From NCBI RefSeq assembly GCF_002165375.2, contig NZ_CP032134.1, positions 2,480,001 through 2,544,000 of the forward strand: a DNA stretch of 64,000 nt, written 5' to 3'. The first letter of the stretch is position 1. Each line of letters opens with the position of its first letter. Below are positions 36,169 through 46,028 of the stretch, one piece after another. The notes under the pieces were generated by a model. The model ran no database searches and was not told where the DNA came from. It saw only the letters and a program-made list of their open reading frames with translations. Origin of the DNA: Acinetobacter chinensis. GTDB lineage: Bacteria; Pseudomonadota; Gammaproteobacteria; Pseudomonadales; Moraxellaceae. The translations under genes were made by a program, and so were the position numbers.

Positions 36169-37311
36169 TTACTGGTGATACTTCGCGACAAGACTCTGGA
36201 AGTAAGCAATACCATGCTCAGAAATACCAGAACGCTGCTGGTCAGTCATGATACGACCCTGACCACGGTAACCACGTGATTTCAGACCACGCTGTACACT
36301 TTCAACCAGGTTTAAATCTTCTGGACGGAATACATGCTTGTACCATTCGATCAGATCTTTCTGTTCCTGAGTCAGCTCTTCATTCAAGAAGTAGATGTCA
36401 TAGTGCTGAAGTGTTGTTTCTTCATCTACAGGGAACTCATAGATGGCAGTCATGAAGTCGCCACCTGGTGGTACGTTGAACATGGTGCTTGGCCAGGTCC
36501 AGAAACCACTGAAAGATGGATCTTTGATTGAAGGATCAAGTTTGAACGACTTTTCAGAAGAACGTGCATGACCGAACTGAAGCGTCCAGTTTTCATGAAT
36601 AGTGTGCCAGTATTTATCCACCTGAACAGAGTCAGCAAAGCCCGGGTGAGCTGGACCACAGTGGTAGCATTCCTGATAGTTATCTACAATCACTTTCCAG
36701 TTTGCAGGTGTATCCGTTACAAAACGTGCAGCCAGTTTCAGGTCTTTCACAACTTTACATGCTTCACCCAGTTTTTCAGCAAAGCCAGGTAACTGATCAG
36801 CTACACAAGTCGCTTCAGGGTCCATGTTAATGAAAATAAAACCTGCATGTTCTTCAACTTTGAGTGATACAAGGTTTGAATTTTCTTTATCAAAATTTGC
36901 CACGTTTTCACAGTTACGCGCCAGTGCCAGTGAACCATCCAGTTTGAATGTCCATGCATGGTATGGGCAGGTAATCACGTTTTTGGATTTTCCCGCACCT
37001 GTCATCAGCTCGTGACCACGGTGTGGACATACGTTATAGAACGCACGTAACACGCTGTCTTTGCCACGGATAACAATAATGTTTTCACCGATCACTTTAC
37101 GGGTGAAATACTGGTTAGGTGTTGCAACTTCGCTGCAGTGGCCTACCGCAATCCAGCTTTTTGCAAAGATTTCATCTTTTTCACGCTCAAAAACGGTTTT
37201 AGATGTATAGAAAACTTTTGGTACAGTCCATGCGTTATCTGGATCCTGACAGAAGTTTTCAGGTAATTTCTCTGTTTCTTCCACGTGTGGAATTTTCTCA
37301 AGTGAGTTCAC
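36169..37311 (-). CDS. cntA: Carnitine monooxygenase, Rieske oxygenase subunit
   Basis: The 380-residue protein is the oxygenase that cleaves L-carnitine to trimethylamine and malic semialdehyde, using O2 and electrons from CntB. The Rieske 2Fe-2S ligands are in CPHRGH and CPYHAWTF (about residues 95-118). The mononuclear iron site is in DNYQECYHCGPAHPGF (~207-222). The glutamate in YQEC replaces the bridging aspartate usual in Rieske oxygenases, a hallmark described for CntA/YeaW. Length fits the family (about 370-380). It is third in the operon, after transporter and hydrolase-like genes. Function as carnitine rather than gamma-butyrobetaine oxygenase is by family. Confidence 0.93.
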   Translation of the reverse strand: MNSLEKIPHVEETEKLPENFCQDPDNAWTVPKVFYTSKTVFEREKDEIFAKSWIAVGHCSEVATPNQYFTRKVIGENIIVIRGKDSVLRAFYNVCPHRGHELMTGAGKSKNVITCPYHAWTFKLDGSLALARNCENVANFDKENSNLVSLKVEEHAGFIFINMDPEATCVADQLPGFAEKLGEACKVVKDLKLAARFVTDTPANWKVIVDNYQECYHCGPAHPGFADSVQVDKYWHTIHENWTLQFGHARSSEKSFKLDPSIKDPSFSGFWTWPSTMFNVPPGGDFMTAIYEFPVDEETTLQHYDIYFLNEELTQEQKDLIEWYKHVFRPEDLNLVESVQRGLKSRGYRGQGRIMTDQQRSGISEHGIAYFQSLVAKYHQ

Positions 37312-37342
37312 AGTAAGCTGCTCCTTTAAAATTGAAAATTTA

Positions 37343-38272
37343 TTAATTATTCAGTTGATGAGAAATAAAATTGACCGCTGCTTCATAAACCGCCGCAGTT
37401 TCAGGACAATCCCGCATCAATGGCAGACAACTGCCACGAAGCCCCTGGGCTGTCACGGTTTCAAACGGGGTATTGTTCTGCTTCAGCTGATCCAGCAAAG
37501 CCTGAGTGACTGCTTTAAAGTCATCAGCTTCAGCAACTGCAACATAAGTCTGCACAGAAACCTGAGCAAGTGCAGGAACAGTTCTTGAGTCTTCAACAGA
37601 CAGCGCTGATGGTTCAAACCATTGCTGTACCAGTGCCTGCTGTTCTACCTGATACACCAGACTGTTCACCGCAACCGATGTCTGTTCAGATGTAAATGTC
37701 GGGAAAAACAGTGTCATGGCTTTGATATCTGTCTGCTGTGCTGCCAGCTGTTGCTGCATGCTCAGCGCAATTGAACATCCAGAAGCATCAGCCGCAATCA
37801 CAGATTCATCTGCCTGAATCTGCCACTGTGCTGCATCTGTACGGATCTGCTGATAGGCTTCCATACAGTCTGTCAGTCCCTGCTGCCATGAGAACTCTGG
37901 AAACAGACCGTATTCCACCAGGAACACTTTCAGGTTCAGATCGCGGGACAGCTGTCGAGCAATATATTCGTGTGAGTCAGCACCCCCAACAACATTACCG
38001 CCACCATGGACATAAAAAATCCATTTCCAGCCTTGCAAAGGTGCAGGCTGGGCAGGATTGAACACCCGCATGGAAACCTCATGTGTACTGAGCTTAAGAT
38101 CAAAGTCTTCAACTTCCATCTGCTCAGTACGAGGTAAAGTGTAATGTTGCAGAAATGCATCATAAGCCGCACGCAAAGAGTCAATATGTCTGTCTGCCGG
38201 GCTGTACACCTGGCTCCAGTAGTCAAACATCTGCATGTCTTCGGTCAAAACGACTTCTGAATTTGCATTCAT
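37343..38272 (-). CDS. Alpha/beta-hydrolase-fold protein with degenerate catalytic site
   Basis: The 309-residue protein has the HSL-type alpha/beta hydrolase layout, with the oxyanion motif HGGGNVVGG at about residue 91. At the nucleophile elbow, where active relatives have GDSAGG, it reads ADASGC, so alanine stands at the serine position. Near the C-terminus the expected catalytic HG is RG (QGLRGSCLP). Two triad residues therefore appear lost. Its ATG overlaps the transporter stop by four bases (ATGA), so it is made together with the carnitine importer. It may bind a carnitine derivative, assist the transporter or regulate. An esterase for acylcarnitines is the other option if serine one residue later is used. 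Confidence 0.75.
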   Translation of the reverse strand: MNANSEVVLTEDMQMFDYWSQVYSPADRHIDSLRAAYDAFLQHYTLPRTEQMEVEDFDLKLSTHEVSMRVFNPAQPAPLQGWKWIFYVHGGGNVVGGADSHEYIARQLSRDLNLKVFLVEYGLFPEFSWQQGLTDCMEAYQQIRTDAAQWQIQADESVIAADASGCSIALSMQQQLAAQQTDIKAMTLFFPTFTSEQTSVAVNSLVYQVEQQALVQQWFEPSALSVEDSRTVPALAQVSVQTYVAVAEADDFKAVTQALLDQLKQNNTPFETVTAQGLRGSCLPLMRDCPETAAVYEAAVNFISHQLNN

Positions 38273-39918
38273 ACCGATTTACCTTCTTTTTCAGAATTAA
38301 TGTCAGTACTCAGTACCTGCTGAATAACGCTTTCATTTTTTTCCTGAAGCTCTTTCAGCGCAGCACTGATCTCGCCCTGTTCAATCATGTGTGATGGCAA
38401 GGTTGCATAGTCCTGTTTCAGCCATTTCACCAGACCGAAGGTCTGCACCAGGATAATCACAATAAATGGCAGTGCACAGACAACTGTTGCTGCTTTCATA
38501 GTGTCCAGTGGCGCTTTGGAGAAAATCATCGCCAGTGGAACCAGAGTCAGCATGACACACCAGAATAGACGGATATTACGGGATGGGTCCTGCCCTTCAG
38601 CCAGGTTCTGTGAACAGGTTGCAGAAACGGCATAACCCACTGCATCCATATGTGCTGCAAGGAAAATCACCATAATGATCAGGAAAACCCACATCATCAC
38701 TGTTCCCGCAGGCAACATGTTCAGCAGCTGTGCAATCGCAACTTCACCACCCTGAGTACTCAGAATATGTGGAACATCAATGATGTTGTTCATGAAGTGA
38801 TAAACACTGAAGTTCTCAAAGATCCCCATAAAGAACCACATACCGATACTGCCGCCCAGCACCATCGCCATCAGTACTTCACGGATCGTACGACCTTTGG
38901 ACACACGTGTTACAAACAGTGCAACACCCGGTGCATATGACGTCCACCACAACCAGTAAAACACAGTCCATTCACGGGTAAATTTGCCATCGCCCATAGG
39001 GTCTGTGTACAGACTCATTGCCACAAAACTGGAGAACATGGTTCCCACACTGCTGATGGTGTTGTTCAGAATGAAATGTGTTGGACCAAAAATGAAAATA
39101 TAAATGGCATAAGCAACAACGCCATAACACACCATCTGACTCAGACGCTGCATCCCTTTATCCATACCGACATATGAACTCAGAGCAAACAGTACCGATA
39201 CCGACACAACAATAATGACATTGGTCATAAAGGTGTTTGGAATACCGGTCAGCGATGACAGAATATTGGTGAATGTAATTGCAGTCAGTACCAGTGAAAT
39301 GGTCAGCGCACCGAACATACACAGCAGGAACAGCAGATCCACGGTACGTCCCACAATGCCCGTTGCTTTGAAACCTGTCACTGCTTCAATAATTGAAGCC
39401 AGGCTCAAACCTTTGTTTTTGCGTACATGGAAGCTGTAACACACTGGAATGGATGCCAGTGCATAAATGGACCATGCACTGAAACTCCAGTGGAACATAG
39501 AGTAAGGAACACTGTACTTCAGTGCTTCAGGTGTATTGGGAGCAATATTTAAACCAGGTGTCTGATAGTAATAAGCCCAGTCGAGAAAACCCCAGTACAG
39601 TGTGGAAGACCCCAGACCCGCCAGAATAAACATGAAAATCCATGATGGCGTACTGTATTCAGGCTTTCCCTCACCTAATTTAATATGTCCATATTTACTG
39701 AATGCCAGCCCGACTACAAACAGGCAGGCAAAAAAACCGAAAAGCAAAACTGGTGCTGAAAAAATTGATGTACTCCAGTACAGCAGTTTTTCTGCAAAGG
39801 CGATGGATTCTTTCGAATAGATCGCCAGTGCGAGGACAGAACTAAATACAACTGCCAGACTGCTGATGGTCAGCACCTTATCCAGCTTTACATTTGAGTT
39901 ACTACCATCCATATCCAT
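38269..39918 (-). CDS. BCCT-family carnitine/betaine transporter
   Basis: The 549-residue protein has about 12 membrane segments and the betaine-carnitine-choline transporter features: LGSSTLYWGFLDWAYYY in an early segment and WTVFYWLWWTSYAPGVALFVTRVSKGRTIREV around segment 8. It imports trimethylammonium compounds; context indicates carnitine. A C-terminal cytosolic tail of about 45 residues (AALKELQEKNESVIQQV) is helical. It is the first gene of the carnitine operon, divergent from the LysR regulator, and overlaps the next gene by four bases. Whether it is ion-coupled or an exchanger cannot be read from this sequence with certainty. Confidence 0.9.
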   Translation of the reverse strand: MDMDGSNSNVKLDKVLTISSLAVVFSSVLALAIYSKESIAFAEKLLYWSTSIFSAPVLLFGFFACLFVVGLAFSKYGHIKLGEGKPEYSTPSWIFMFILAGLGSSTLYWGFLDWAYYYQTPGLNIAPNTPEALKYSVPYSMFHWSFSAWSIYALASIPVCYSFHVRKNKGLSLASIIEAVTGFKATGIVGRTVDLLFLLCMFGALTISLVLTAITFTNILSSLTGIPNTFMTNVIIVVSVSVLFALSSYVGMDKGMQRLSQMVCYGVVAYAIYIFIFGPTHFILNNTISSVGTMFSSFVAMSLYTDPMGDGKFTREWTVFYWLWWTSYAPGVALFVTRVSKGRTIREVLMAMVLGGSIGMWFFMGIFENFSVYHFMNNIIDVPHILSTQGGEVAIAQLLNMLPAGTVMMWVFLIIMVIFLAAHMDAVGYAVSATCSQNLAEGQDPSRNIRLFWCVMLTLVPLAMIFSKAPLDTMKAATVVCALPFIVIILVQTFGLVKWLKQDYATLPSHMIEQGEISAALKELQEKNESVIQQVLSTDINSEKEGKSV

Positions 39919-40536
39919 AAATCCTTAATTTATGAAACTTGACCGCATACGGATCAGTTCCAGAATGACAGATCACAGCGCATCTCCGATCAGTACACCA
40001 ATTGCCTGAATTGATATCCAGCTGCAATTACCCCTTAAAAAGCTGTACTGTTCATACGGTCAGGAACAGTTTCATACCCGATGAATCACCTGGTAAAACT
40101 CTGCTCCAGACACTTTCAGATTCTGTTTTCACACAGTCCGAAAGCCCGTCCCTGTCACTGAATTCTCTCTCTCACTGCTTGACAGACAGTGATCAAGGTC
40201 GATATTTACCCAAGGCTGAACCGGTATATTTTGCCGTTCTGCCAGGCAGTAATTTAAAAAGATGTGCAGGAAGAAATTCCTGGGTGGCTGAGCTGTTCTA
40301 CATCAGTAAGCTTTCAGAGAATGATCTGTAGTCATACTTTAGTGACACTGCCTTTACTACCTTTGAACCTTGTGGTACAAACATCGCATTACACCATTTC
40401 AGGCAAAATCTACGACTCTGTATTCCCGGCTTATCAAGCTCCGATACACATCTTTCGGTTTCCTTAACAGTGACTAAGATGCTTTTTCGGGCATAAATGA
40501 TCAATAAGTTAACCATTTTCCCCATGGACACAGATC
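39919..40536. other. Divergent regulatory region between transporter and LysR genes
   Basis: No credible coding sequence is visible in 618 bp. The region should contain the promoter of the carnitine operon (-), the promoter of the regulator gene (+) and LysR-type binding sites. I did not find a clear T-N11-A palindrome that stands out. Confidence 0.5.
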
Positions 40537-41520
40537 GTGAATAATCTACCAAACCTGTCAGATTTAAAGGTTTTCTGTGTAGTGGCAAAACGCAAAAGTT
40601 TTGTAGCTTCCGCAGATGAACTGGGTTCGTCTCCTGCTTATGTCAGTAAGCGAATCAATATCTTAGAGAACAATCTCAGCTGCACTCTGTTCAACCGGAG
40701 TACCCGTCATGTCAGCCTGACTGAAGATGGAAAACTGATTCTGGAGCGGGTCGCCAACATCCTCAATGAGTTCGATGAATTGAGTGAACTGGTGAACAAT
40801 CCTCAGAATACACCCACAGGTCGAATTGACATTGTCAGCAGTTTCGGATTCGGGCGTCAGTATGTCGCACCAATCCTCTCTAAGTTAATGAATTTATTCC
40901 CAAAACTTGAAATTCAGTTTGATACCATTGACCATACGCTTGATCTTATTCAGCATGGCATTGATCTGGATATCCGTATTGGCAATGACATTGCACCTAA
41001 CATGATTGCCAAGAAGCTGCTGTCCAATTATCGGATTCTGTGTGCTTCCCCTGCTTATATTCAGAAGTTTGGTGAACCCGACTCACTGGATGACCTGGAA
41101 AACTATGACTGCCTGGTGGTCAGCGAACGTGATCAGCCGGCTGGTCTATGGAAACTTCGCAATTATCACGATGAATCCTCCACCCGGGTCAATGGACGTA
41201 TCATTTCCAACAACGGTGACATCATCAAGGAACTGGCAATTGAGGGGCACGGTATTATGCTGCGCTCTGTATGGGATATTGCAGAAGAAATAGCAACGGG
41301 TAAACTTCAGCACATTCTGACTGATTTCTGGCAGGATGCAGATATCTGGGCAGTCTATCCATCACGCCTGAAAAGTTCATCCAAGCTGAAAACCTGTATT
41401 GTATTTATTCAGACCGAACTGAATAACCGTTTAAGCCATCTGAATTTACTTGAACGGGGTCAGCCATTACCGAAAATCACCCCAAATGAAAGTCTGCTGA
41501 CTGAAAAAGTTTTCCTGTAA
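40537..41520 (+). CDS. LysR-family regulator of the carnitine operon
   Basis: The 327-residue protein has a LysR winged helix-turn-helix (residues ~5-65: LSDLKVFCVVAKRKSFVASADEL, then SKRINILENNLSCTLFNRSTRHVSLTEDG) and a periplasmic-binding-protein-like effector domain. The start is GTG at 40537; the nearby ATG at 40524 is out of frame. The ribosome-binding site is weak. Divergent position next to the transporter gene is the classical arrangement for an activator of the neighbouring operon, so it probably senses carnitine or a breakdown product. The extended C-terminal tail (~25 residues after the usual end) is not characteristic. Confidence 0.88.
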   Translation: MNNLPNLSDLKVFCVVAKRKSFVASADELGSSPAYVSKRINILENNLSCTLFNRSTRHVSLTEDGKLILERVANILNEFDELSELVNNPQNTPTGRIDIVSSFGFGRQYVAPILSKLMNLFPKLEIQFDTIDHTLDLIQHGIDLDIRIGNDIAPNMIAKKLLSNYRILCASPAYIQKFGEPDSLDDLENYDCLVVSERDQPAGLWKLRNYHDESSTRVNGRIISNNGDIIKELAIEGHGIMLRSVWDIAEEIATGKLQHILTDFWQDADIWAVYPSRLKSSSKLKTCIVFIQTELNNRLSHLNLLERGQPLPKITPNESLLTEKVFL

Positions 41521-41615
41521 TTATTATTTTTATCTCAACAGCCTCTATGTACTGCTTAGTGTTCTGAACCAGGTCAATGAAACCACTGACCTGGCTACTT
41601 TATACTGACAAAGTG

Positions 41616-42797
41616 TTAAAAGTAATAACCGACAGCAAGGTACATCAGCTTATTCCAGCTGTTGTTATCTCCCTGTGCGAGCGCATCAGCAGTACCACCA
41701 ATCATGGCATCATTACGGGACAGGATATACTCTGCCTGTACGCCAACCTGTTTGTAGTTAAATGCTACACCTGCGATTACACGGTTTGAATCCTTATAAC
41801 CCGCTTCATCCTTAAAGAACTGACTGTAAGACAGATAAGGTTTGATCCCTGTGATCCCGTGAAAATCCTGCTTCACAGCATAGTTCACTTCTGCCATGGC
41901 ATATTTACCATCATTGGCAATCTGATATGGATAATCAAATGCACCTATGGTTGAACTCTCAGGCATATCCAGATCTTTATTATTTATTTTCTGCTGACCC
42001 GCCAGTGTCATCAACTGCCAGCTGTCATAACTGGTGACTGCAAACACATTCCAGTTATTTTTATGCCCAGTCCGATCTGTTTTTTTATTTTCAAGCTCTG
42101 ACAGCCAGACGGAAGCCCCCAGTTCTGTACTGAAGTTTTCAGCTTCATTTAACTGAAACTTACGTGCTGCACGGGCAACCCACATATTTTTTTCTTCAAT
42201 ATCCGTGCCTGCACTCAGATCATCTGCTTTTACAAAGTTTCCTGTGTAACGGCTGGAATCTTTTGAAGTACCTTTAAAATTACCGCCATCTACAGGGTAA
42301 AAGCCCAGTTTCAGGTCATAATCTTTATTTTTAAACTGATATTTAAGTCCCAGGTTATGCACATCCTCAAAACCCAGTGTATTAAATAAAGTTTCGTAAT
42401 AACTGTTACCCCAGAAACGCCCAAAGCCAAAATCCACAGGCTGTAAACCCGCTGTCAGTTTCTGTTCAGCACCAATTTTATAACCAACCCATGCATTGGT
42501 CAGAAAAATGGCATCGCAGAGACGGTCATACTGATAACAGCGTGCATCCACCGAACCCAGCCAGTTCGGATTTTCATAATTCAGCACCAGTTTAATATCA
42601 GCCAGTTTCCAGTCACCGTTTGTACCCTCACTCGCATCATCTGCAAAATTTTTATGCTGATAGCGGGTACGGATTGCACCATTCAGTTTTAACTGTCCTG
42701 CCTGAGCTTCAGGACTGCCTACAGACAGCCCTCCTGCAAAAGCAACCGGACTGAACAGTACTGATATAATAGACAGCGATATTAAGGACTTTTTCAT
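41616..42797 (-). CDS. Outer-membrane porin, 393 aa
   Basis: A signal peptide ends at FSPVAFA. The mature protein shows alternating beta-strands with aromatic girdles (IRTRYQHKNFADD, VGYKIGAEQKLTAGLQ, GFGRFWGNSYYETL) and ends in phenylalanine (YLAVGYYF), as required for BAM-dependent insertion. The ATG at 42797 has AGGGA eight bases upstream; an upstream in-frame ATG is less likely. It is convergent with the carnitine regulator gene, so uptake of quaternary ammonium or related solutes across the outer membrane is plausible. Sequence alone does not give specificity. Confidence 0.85.
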   Translation of the reverse strand: MKKSLISLSIISVLFSPVAFAGGLSVGSPEAQAGQLKLNGAIRTRYQHKNFADDASEGTNGDWKLADIKLVLNYENPNWLGSVDARCYQYDRLCDAIFLTNAWVGYKIGAEQKLTAGLQPVDFGFGRFWGNSYYETLFNTLGFEDVHNLGLKYQFKNKDYDLKLGFYPVDGGNFKGTSKDSSRYTGNFVKADDLSAGTDIEEKNMWVARAARKFQLNEAENFSTELGASVWLSELENKKTDRTGHKNNWNVFAVTSYDSWQLMTLAGQQKINNKDLDMPESSTIGAFDYPYQIANDGKYAMAEVNYAVKQDFHGITGIKPYLSYSQFFKDEAGYKDSNRVIAGVAFNYKQVGVQAEYILSRNDAMIGGTADALAQGDNNSWNKLMYLAVGYYF

Positions 42798-43090
42798 TTT
42801 AAGCATCCCTGACAAAAGGATGTTCAAAATGAAGAATTTCCTCTGTTGAATCAATCGTATAAACAGAGGTTCAGGCTTTACGAAATGTGTTTAATCTTTA
42901 GACTTTAGTCGAGCAGACCTGGCATTTCACCTGTACTGAATAATCAGAAAATCTTAATCCACAACCATTTAAATCTAAAAAGATCTTCTTTTACAATAAG
43001 CTGAGCAGCCCTTCAGGCATCTCACAACTTTATTTATCAGCATTTAGCATAATAAACCTGTTTTATTAAATTTCAGTCTCTGAGATGCAT

Positions 43091-43369
43091 TTAAGCATTG
43101 TCTGTTTTCGCTACAGTTTCAAATTTACCCTGAGGTGTTTTAATTAAAATCAGACCTTCTGCACTGATATAAAAAATTTCAGGATAGTCAAAATCCAGTG
43201 CCAGCTCAGGATTTTTTAAGGCAATAAACTGCGCCTGTTTATAACCCTCAATAGTCCGACCCAGCTCCATATAAGTCACTTCCGAAAAGTTCAGTTTAAA
43301 TCCTTTACTCTGATCCTGAGCATCAATCCAGGGGAAAAAGCCCGTATGTTTTTTGCGTGGTTTTGACAT
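43091..43369 (-). CDS. Hypothetical protein, 92 aa
   Basis: The family is not recognised. The small soluble protein has a basic N-terminus (MSKPRKKHTGFFPWIDA) and a beta-strand-rich remainder (FKLNFSEVTYMELG, AQFIALKNPE, EIFYISAEGLILIKTPQGKFE). It lies 160 bp downstream of glnA on the same strand but behind the glnA terminator, so it is probably transcribed alone. There is no signal peptide or membrane segment. Confidence 0.65.
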   Translation of the reverse strand: MSKPRKKHTGFFPWIDAQDQSKGFKLNFSEVTYMELGRTIEGYKQAQFIALKNPELALDFDYPEIFYISAEGLILIKTPQGKFETVAKTDNA

Positions 43370-43484
43370 ATTTCTCCGATCTTAAACTCATGCTACTCTA
43401 TCTGTACATAATACAAAAACAGAACCGCATAATGACTGTTATCCAGAACTATATTTCACCATGTATTACACAATGATCAGCAAC

Positions 43485-43510
43485 AAAAAAGCCCGCATTC
43501 AGCGGGCTTT
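43485..43510 (-). terminator. glnA terminator
   Basis: On the minus strand AAAGCCCGC pairs with GCGGGCTTT around a short loop and is followed by TTTTTTG. Confidence 0.9.
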
Positions 43511-43532
43511 CAAGCTTATATTCTAAAAAGAA

Positions 43533-44942
43533 TTACAGGCTGTAGTACATGTCAAACTCAACTGGGTGAGTAGTCGTGTTCAGACGACGCACTTCTTCAG
43601 TTTTAAGTTCAATGTACGCATCGAGCATATCTTTAGTAAATACGCCACCTTTAAGCAGGTAGTCATGATCCGCTGCAAGTGCTTCAAGCGCCATATCCAG
43701 GCTGTGTGCAACAGTCGGGATTTTTGCTTCTTCTTCAGGAGGAAGATCGTACAGGTTTTTGTCTGCAGCTTCACCTGGGTGGATCTTGTTCTGGATACCA
43801 TCAAGACCAGCCATCAGCAATGCAGCAAAACCTAAGTACGGGTTCATCATTGGATCAGGGAAACGTGCTTCAATACGCTTGCCTTTAGGGCTTGAAACGT
43901 AAGGAATACGGATGGAAGCAGAACGGTTACGTGCTGAGTAAGCAAGCATGATCGGTGCTTCGAAATGCGGAACTAAACGCTTGTACGAGTTTGTAGAAGG
44001 GTTAGTAATTGCGTTCAATGAACGAGCGTGTTTGATCACACCGCCAATGAAGTACAGTGCCATTTCTGACAGACCTGCATATTCATCACCAGCAAACAGG
44101 TTCTTGCCATCTTTAGAGATAGACATATGAACGTGCATACCAGAACCGTTATCGCCAACCATTGGTTTAGGCATAAAGGTTGCAGTTTTCGCATACTGGT
44201 GCGCAACGTTCCATACTGCATATTTGAACTGCTGTACTTCGTCCGCTTTACGAACCATCGTGTTGAAGCTCACACCAATTTCAAGCTGACATGATGCAAC
44301 TTCGTGGTGATGTACTTCTACACGACCAGGACCCATGATATCTTCAATTTTTGCACACATATCTGCACGCATATCCTGAGAAGAATCAACTGGTGGTACT
44401 GGGAAATAACCGCCTTTAACGCGTGGACGGTGACCCGAGTTACCTGCTTCGTAGTCTTTACCAGTTGACCATGCAGCTTCTTCAGCGATCAGTGTATGGC
44501 GAGCGCCAGACATGTCGATGTCCCATTTAACTTCGTCAAATACGAAGAATTCTGGTTCAGGACCGAAGAATGCAGTATCACCGATACCTGTAGATTTCAG
44601 GTATTCTTCTGCGCGGCGAGCAATAGAGCGTGGGTCACGTTCATAACCCTGACCTGTTGATGGTTCGATCACATCACAAGTCACAACAACTGTAGGTTCA
44701 GCAAAGAACGGGTCGATGAAACCTGTTTCAGCATCTGGACGTAAAATCATGTCAGATGCTTCAATGCCTTTCCAGCCTGCAATTGAAGAACCGTCAAACA
44801 TTTTTCCGTCTTCAAAAGTATCTTCATCAATACTGTCCGCCGGGTAAGTTACGTGCTGCTCTTTACCCTTAGTGTCAGTAAAGCGAAAATCGACCCATTT
44901 TGCGCCACTTTCCTGTATGAGTTGAAGGACTTTGTTGGCCAT
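43533..44942 (-). CDS. glnA: Glutamine synthetase, type I
   Basis: The 469-residue enzyme makes glutamine from glutamate, ammonia and ATP in the cytosol as a dodecamer. Signature regions present: DGSSIAGWKGIEASDM, FGPEPEFFVFDEV, the ATP/glutamate site around MVGDNGSGMHVHMS, and the adenylylation loop NLYDLPPEEEAK, whose tyrosine is the target of GlnE. The third-residue ATG at 44942 gives the standard length; an ATG two codons earlier has the better GGAG distance and cannot be excluded. Expression is probably controlled by the sigma-54 promoter and NtrC site found upstream. Confidence 0.97.
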   Translation of the reverse strand: MANKVLQLIQESGAKWVDFRFTDTKGKEQHVTYPADSIDEDTFEDGKMFDGSSIAGWKGIEASDMILRPDAETGFIDPFFAEPTVVVTCDVIEPSTGQGYERDPRSIARRAEEYLKSTGIGDTAFFGPEPEFFVFDEVKWDIDMSGARHTLIAEEAAWSTGKDYEAGNSGHRPRVKGGYFPVPPVDSSQDMRADMCAKIEDIMGPGRVEVHHHEVASCQLEIGVSFNTMVRKADEVQQFKYAVWNVAHQYAKTATFMPKPMVGDNGSGMHVHMSISKDGKNLFAGDEYAGLSEMALYFIGGVIKHARSLNAITNPSTNSYKRLVPHFEAPIMLAYSARNRSASIRIPYVSSPKGKRIEARFPDPMMNPYLGFAALLMAGLDGIQNKIHPGEAADKNLYDLPPEEEAKIPTVAHSLDMALEALAADHDYLLKGGVFTKDMLDAYIELKTEEVRRLNTTTHPVEFDMYYSL

Positions 44943-45007
44943 GCTCATTTGCTCCGATGTTTTTTTGTTGCACTCGCGAAGTGCGTGTTAGTAGTTGGTA
45001 GTGATTA

Positions 45008-45023
45008 AGCAATTCCCGTACCA
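45008..45023 (-). promoter_or_regulatory. Sigma-54 promoter of glnA
   Basis: On the minus strand TGGTACGGGAATTGCT matches the sigma-54 consensus TGGCACGRNNNTTGCW at every defined base but one, with GG and GC exactly ten bases apart. Transcription would start near 44996, leaving a leader of about 55 bases that contains the hairpin GCACTTCGCGAGTGC. Confidence 0.8.
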
Positions 45024-45170
45024 ACTTTTAAAAACAAAGCTAAAATGTTGATTTTTCATACAGAAACATCAACTCGTCTACCTTTCTTTAGTACTATTAT
45101 ACTGAGTGCTATAGCAAATGCACCATATTCAGACACTCTCTTTCACTTTTATTGGAAATGCCCTATATAG

Positions 45171-45187
45171 TGAACCAATTTGGTGCA
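45171..45187 (-). promoter_or_regulatory. NtrC-binding site upstream of glnA
   Basis: TGAACCAATTTGGTGCA matches the NtrC dyad TGCACCA-N3-TGGTGCA with one mismatch. It lies about 180 bp upstream of the predicted start, a normal enhancer position for sigma-54 activation. A further half-site (TGCACCA) is at 45119-45125. Confidence 0.75.
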
Positions 45188-45274
45188 ATACCCTTTGTCT
45201 GTGAGTGTCTTTCTGATGTATTTCCGTAAAGGAAAAGCCTTTAAAATGACTTTCTCCACCACCCCGCATAAAAA

Positions 45275-45297
45275 TGCACCATAATAATCCTGGTGCC
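45275..45297. promoter_or_regulatory. Pair of NtrC-like half-sites with wide spacing
   Basis: TGCACCA and TGGTGCC face each other with nine bases between them instead of three. Each half fits NtrC, but the spacing does not, so it may be a weak or decayed site. Confidence 0.35.
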
Positions 45298-46028
45298 ACT
45301 GTTCACTTGTTAAACACTTATTACAGCTCTGAAGAATAAGCGATCATCCTGATTGATCTGGTCCTTCTGTTTATTCAACCAGGCATAAAATTTTTATTGT
45401 GTGCCCTTCTTCTTCACAATATGAATACCGTTGTTTCCCTGAGATTATTGAATCGCTAACGAGATACACAGCCCAGTTACTCATGGGATGAAAGCAGTCA
45501 TGCTGTCAAATCATTCAGAAAGCAACGACAGGTTCAACAAAGCACTGATATTTACACTGTGAGTTGGTTGTTAAAAATACTACCCTTATCAGCAATGATG
45601 AAAATGGATCAGAACTGAAAGTCTCATATTCAACTTCTGTCCACTTAACCATCAGATCATTTTAATACTGAACATCCCACAAAGCCTTCAGTCAAAAAAT
45701 CATCAATATACTATTCTTTATTATATTTTATTAAATAATAAACCGTGATTCAGAATATTTTTAAACTCATAAAAATATTCCTTTACTACAACTTCTGATC
45801 ACATAAAATCCAAATTCTCACCAAGATAATTAATTAATAATAATCATTTTAAAATTAAAAGAACAAGAAATTATACATGTCAATATATTTCACACTGGAC
45901 TTAATAACTACACAAAAACCTCCAAATACCAAATTTCAGGGATATTAAAAAAATCCTGATTATTATTAAATTTAACAACAGTCAAATTACTGATTTTTAT
46001 ATTTTTTATTAAATTTTAAGGCAATATT
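45298..46028. other. Intergenic region without recognised genes
   Basis: About 730 bp, becoming very AT-rich toward 46028. No open frame with coding character, RNA gene or mobile element was recognised. The last part must hold the promoter of the short peptide gene at 46029. Confidence 0.4.

Noticed and set aside
45298..46028. Possible decayed gene in the long glnA-trpG gap.
   Set aside because: No frame with recognisable motif or consistent coding character was found on either strand by eye.
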